A stretch of 64,000 nt of DNA from Isotricha intestinalis (taxonomy: Eukaryota; Ciliophora; Litostomatea; Vestibuliferida; Isotrichidae): NCBI GenBank assembly GCA_023807065.1, contig JAJJLU010003463.1, positions 1 through 64,000 on the forward strand. The letters run 5' to 3'. Position 1 is the stretch's first letter. Every line of letters begins with the position of its first letter. Position numbers and translations under genes: made by a program. The notes below the pieces were generated by a model, which had not been told where the DNA came from, did not search any database, and was given only the letters and a program-made list of their open reading frames with translations. Positions 61,232 through 64,000 of this stretch are shown piece by piece.

Positions 61232-61795
61232 ATGCAATGCGAATTAAACCAAAGTTATTCAACAATTGATAATTCAATAATATCAGAATCAAATAACTGT
61301 ATGAATTCCTTTGAAAATAAAACTTCAGAAGAAATAATCAATATTTTAAATTTATTCATTGAAAAAAGTAAAGAATTACCAAATTATTCTCAAAAATTAA
61401 AAAAACAAGAAAAAAGTATTTTCAATGCAAAAAAAATTCCAAAAATTTCATTAAAAGAATACTTAGAAAGAATAAAATTTTATACTGAAATTGAAAATAA
61501 TACTTTAATAATTTCTTTAATTTATATTGATAGATTATTACAAAATACAAATTTAATATTAACTCCCTATAATATTCATAGAATATTATTTTCTTCGATT
61601 ATATTGGCTTTAAAATATAATGAAGATATAAATTATGATTTTTCTTATTATTCAAAAGTTGCTGGTATTAGTATTAAAGAATTAAAAAAATTAGAAAGTG
61701 AATTTTTTTATTTAATTGATTTTTCATTGTATGTACAAACAGAACAATTTGATAAATATAAAGAATATCTTTTGAATTCTGGTGATGAAAATTAA
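61232..61795 (+). CDS. PHO80/cyclin-P-type cyclin
   Basis: 187 residues, almost entirely one cyclin box. Landmarks are IPKISLKEYLERIKFYTEIE (PHO80-type P.IslkdYL.RI.kyt..s), TLIISLIYIDRLLQ (the conserved YIDR), LTPYNIHRILFSSIILALKY (N.HRlLlt.i.vA.KylED) and NYDFSYYSKVAGISIKELKK, then LESEFFYLIDFSLYV (lE..FL.llDf.l.v). All are diagnostic of the PHO80/CYCU class, which pairs with Pho85/CDK5-like kinases in nutrient and cell-cycle control. It is short and has no destruction box. Confidence 0.92.
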   Translation: MQCELNQSYSTIDNSIISESNNCMNSFENKTSEEIINILNLFIEKSKELPNYSQKLKKQEKSIFNAKKIPKISLKEYLERIKFYTEIENNTLIISLIYIDRLLQNTNLILTPYNIHRILFSSIILALKYNEDINYDFSYYSKVAGISIKELKKLESEFFYLIDFSLYVQTEQFDKYKEYLLNSGDEN

Positions 61796-62169
61796 ATATC
61801 ATTTTATATATAGATTTTTTTTTTTGTCGATTAATCATTTATTTATAGTATATTTTTTAACAATCATTAACTGTTATGTATGGTACTATTTTTATAGATA
61901 ATTTTTGATGAACTTTGTTAAATAAATAGAACTTTGTTCTCAATAGAATATTATCATATAATTGTTATAAACTTTTAAATTGTATTATTATATATAAAAA
62001 TATAAATTTTTTTTTTATTTTACAACAATAATTTATATTTTGGAGATTGAATTTTTATATCCCTCATTACTTAGAAATCTAAATCTTAATTATACTTTTT
62101 TAAATCCAAATATTAATTTATAATTTATATTTAAAATATATTAATTTTGAAAAAAAAACATTTATAATA
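61796..62169. other. Intergenic
   Basis: A+T-rich gap between two plus-strand genes. No RNA or ORF is supported. Confidence 0.5.
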
Positions 62170-63402
62170 ATGATTTTTTTCTTTTTTTATCTTTCCATAA
62201 ATTTTTCCTTTGAAAAATACATAAAATTAACTTTTCATTCGAATAATTTAAACTCAAAAAATGATTTCCCAGAAAATTATATACATAATGATATTTATAT
62301 AGATATTCCTTTTGGGACTCCTGAACAAATAATACCTTTAAATATAAGATTACAATCTTATTTAACTTTTATAACAAGTGAAGATTTCAAAGAAGGAAAC
62401 ATAAAAAAATTTTCTTATAATTCTTCTTTAACTTTTTTAAAACTTATGAAAAGTAAATATCGCTTTGCAGGGAGAGAATATATAGAAGGAATTAAAGTAA
62501 GTGATACAATAAAATTGGGTAATTTAAAAATTGAAAATTTCCAATTTGTATTAATGAATAATATATCATATTTACAAAGTGGAATTTTAGGTTTATCTTT
62601 AAAAGAAAATCATGATTCAATGAAAGAAACTAGTTTAATTCATCAACTTAAAAAACAAAATTTTATTCCAAGTTATGCTTTTTCATTAAAATATTTAAAT
62701 AATGAAAATGGAGAATTAATTATTGGAGAATATCCACATAATTATAATAAAAATTTTTTAGAAAACAATTTTGTTTATATGAAATCTGGTGTCAAAGGAA
62801 GTTTAATTAATTGGTTAATTGATTTTGATGATATTTATTATAATAATTTAAGAATTAAAGGTAATAAAAAAGTTCTATTAAAAATTGAGTTTGGATTTAT
62901 CATTGGAACTAAAGAATTTTTTGATGTAATACAAAATGAGTATTTTAATAAAAATAATAATTGTAAATTAAATACTTATGATAATATATATAAATATTAT
63001 ATTTGTGATAAACATATTGATATTAAAAAGTTTCAATTAGTATCTTTTGGTTTAAAAGACATTAAATATTCTTTTAATTTTACTGGAAATGATTTATTTT
63101 TTGAGTTAAATGATAAAAAATATTTTTTAATATTTTTTAGAGTTAATAATACTAATGATGATGATTGGGTTTTTGGAAAACCTTTTTTTCAAAAAAATTT
63201 TTTGGTTTTCGATTCAGATAGAAAAATAATTGGTATGTATTTAAAAAATAATAATAACATTAATAATTCAATAAATACAATTTTAGTATATTTTTTTGGA
63301 ATTATAATAATAATTTTAATATTATATATATTTTTATATCTTAGAAAGAAAAAAATGTTTAGATCTAAAAGACTTAATGAATTAGAACTTTTATTAGAAT
63401 AA
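62170..63402 (+). CDS. Membrane-anchored aspartic-protease homologue lacking both catalytic Asp
   Basis: 410 residues. A signal peptide (MIFFFFYLSINFSF) is followed by a pepsin-type fold: IHNDIYIDIPFGTPEQIIPL, SGILGLSLKENHDSMKETSL, LIHQLKKQNFIPSYAFSLKY, GELIIGEYPHNYN, DWVFGKPFFQKNFLVFDSDR and KIIGMY. A C-terminal membrane helix (YFFGIIIIILILYIFLYL) leads to a basic tail. At the two active-site turns the family DTGS and D(S/T)GT are replaced: position 60 is Arg (NIRLQSYLTF) and position 238 is Lys (VLLKIEFGFIIG). The fold is kept but catalysis should be impossible, so it is a pseudoprotease that may bind peptides or ligands at the membrane. A decayed relative faces it at 63516-64000. Confidence 0.88.
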   Translation: MIFFFFYLSINFSFEKYIKLTFHSNNLNSKNDFPENYIHNDIYIDIPFGTPEQIIPLNIRLQSYLTFITSEDFKEGNIKKFSYNSSLTFLKLMKSKYRFAGREYIEGIKVSDTIKLGNLKIENFQFVLMNNISYLQSGILGLSLKENHDSMKETSLIHQLKKQNFIPSYAFSLKYLNNENGELIIGEYPHNYNKNFLENNFVYMKSGVKGSLINWLIDFDDIYYNNLRIKGNKKVLLKIEFGFIIGTKEFFDVIQNEYFNKNNNCKLNTYDNIYKYYICDKHIDIKKFQLVSFGLKDIKYSFNFTGNDLFFELNDKKYFLIFFRVNNTNDDDWVFGKPFFQKNFLVFDSDRKIIGMYLKNNNNINNSINTILVYFFGIIIIILILYIFLYLRKKKMFRSKRLNELELLLE

Positions 63403-63515
63403 AATCTATAATAATATATAATATAATTGATGTAAAATAAATTATATTAATTAAATAATTTATATTATATAATAAATATACATTAAATTAATAATTTTTC
63501 GAAATTCAATGCTTT
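63403..63515. other. Short intergenic gap between convergent protease-like loci
   Basis: A+T-rich, no feature seen. Confidence 0.5.
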
Positions 63516-64000
63516 TTATTCATTGGAGAATAAATCATATTCATCTTCTATTTTATTTGCTCTTTTTTTTTCTTGGCTTTTTATTAAATATATAAAAATC
63601 AAAAATATAGCAGAAAAAAGTAATATTGATAATATAGATAATAATCCAAGGAAAACTAAACTTTACTTAGATTATATTTTGTATATATTCTAAATATTTT
63701 TTTATCTCTGTCAAAAGTTACAATATATTTTTAAAAATGTTATTTTTTAATTTTTAAATATTTTTTAATTACTTACTTATAATTATTTACTCTACATTAT
63801 ACTTTAAATTTTAATTTTATTTTTTCAAAATTATAAGTAAAATCGCAATTTTGAAAAAAAGAAGGAATTTAACTTTTATTCAAAAGAAGATGAAATTTCT
63901 GGATTAAATTTTTTATATTGGATTTACATTTATTACTTGATATAAAAGTTTCAAATTAATTTATTTTATATATATTGGAATTATTTGAAATGGGGTCCCT
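63516..64000 (-). pseudogene. Decayed aspartic-protease homologue, truncated by window end
   Basis: Minus-strand pieces follow the order of the protease gene next to it. At the window edge GTPFQIIPIYIK is followed by a TAA and, one base out of frame, by ETFISSN (compare GTPEQIIPLNIR...TFITS). A further piece reads FNPEISSSFE then TAA. About 110 nt later comes VTFDRDKKIFRIYTKYN (63722-63669), the C-terminal strand pair. Then, out of frame, a membrane helix FLGLLSILSILLFSAIFLIF and a tail ending EYDLFSNE stop at TAA 63516-63518. Roughly 300 codons of the middle are gone. The first catalytic position is Lys, so the copy was also an inactive type. Confidence 0.8.

Noticed and set aside
63661..63700. 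11-nt GTAAAGTTTAG as an intron in the right-edge relic
   Set aside because: It is too short for splicing and well below the smallest intron supported here. A shift from decay is simpler.
1..64000. Ciliate Gln code (TAA/TAG = Gln) for the whole window
   Set aside because: All conserved genes, up to 1,598 residues, lack in-frame TAA/TAG and end at them where homologues end.
1..64000. CRISPR array, rRNA, insertion sequence or bacterial operon signals
   Set aside because: None seen. The window is eukaryotic nuclear DNA with spliceosomal introns.

Overview
The window is nuclear DNA from a very A+T-rich unicellular eukaryote. Most intergenic stretches are close to 90% A+T and coding strands are A-rich (Lys, Asn, Glu, Ile). 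The main genes use the standard code: recognisable full-length proteins end at TAA, and also at TAG (the PP2C gene) and TGA (the Jupiter-like and VAMP-like genes). No conserved gene here needs a stop codon read as sense. Introns are few and tiny. Eight that I could place by frame and homology are 25 to 100 nt long, and all run GTAAA...TAG. The gene content is ciliate-like: a tmcB-like giant membrane protein with a PAS region, a guanylate-binding-protein GTPase with a very long coiled coil, NT-C2-like and zinc-ribbon/kinase proteins, and many kinase, phosphatase and trafficking genes. My best guess is a ciliate lineage that keeps the standard code, but another A+T-rich protist cannot be excluded from the sequence alone.

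Layout. 1-13 kb: a 5'-truncated FCP1-like phosphatase with a homopolymer frameshift, then a run of minus-strand genes (NT-C2/coiled-coil protein, epsilon-COP, OST48, TAF7, BTB-SPRY protein, receiver-like/ADP-ribosyltransferase-like protein). 13-24 kb: GBP-like GTPase and VPS33 on plus, an NSRP1-like splicing factor and the second member of a CCYLx-tailed family on minus, and a Jupiter/HN1-like small protein. 24-36 kb: minus-strand RAD51 paralogue, RING-CH/vWA-like protein, tmcB-like protein, and coiled-coil and IQ-motif proteins. 36-49 kb: zinc-ribbon kinase, VAMP-like SNARE next to a VPS9 protein, TBC RabGAP and a three-exon PP2C. 49-64 kb: a sparser region with a prominin-like protein, a degenerate small GTPase, a propeller-like protein, a PHO80-type cyclin and a membrane-anchored aspartic-protease homologue lacking both catalytic Asp residues. 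Between these lie long gene-poor stretches with decayed coding remnants.

Common themes. Several genes serve membrane traffic and the secretory pathway (epsilon-COP, OST48, VPS33, VAMP-like SNARE, VPS9 GEF, TBC GAP, small GTPase). Others serve nuclear functions (TAF7, NSRP1-like, FCP1-like, XRCC3-like) and signalling (kinase, PP2C, BTB-SPRY, ADP-ribosyltransferase-like, cyclin). They look like ordinary dispersed eukaryotic genes, not an operon. The most unusual observations are the uniform micro-introns, the dead aspartic protease with a decaying relative beside it, the Arg-less R-SNARE, and several gene-poor segments that read as protein-like only if TAA/TAG (or, in one case, TGA) are skipped or read as sense.
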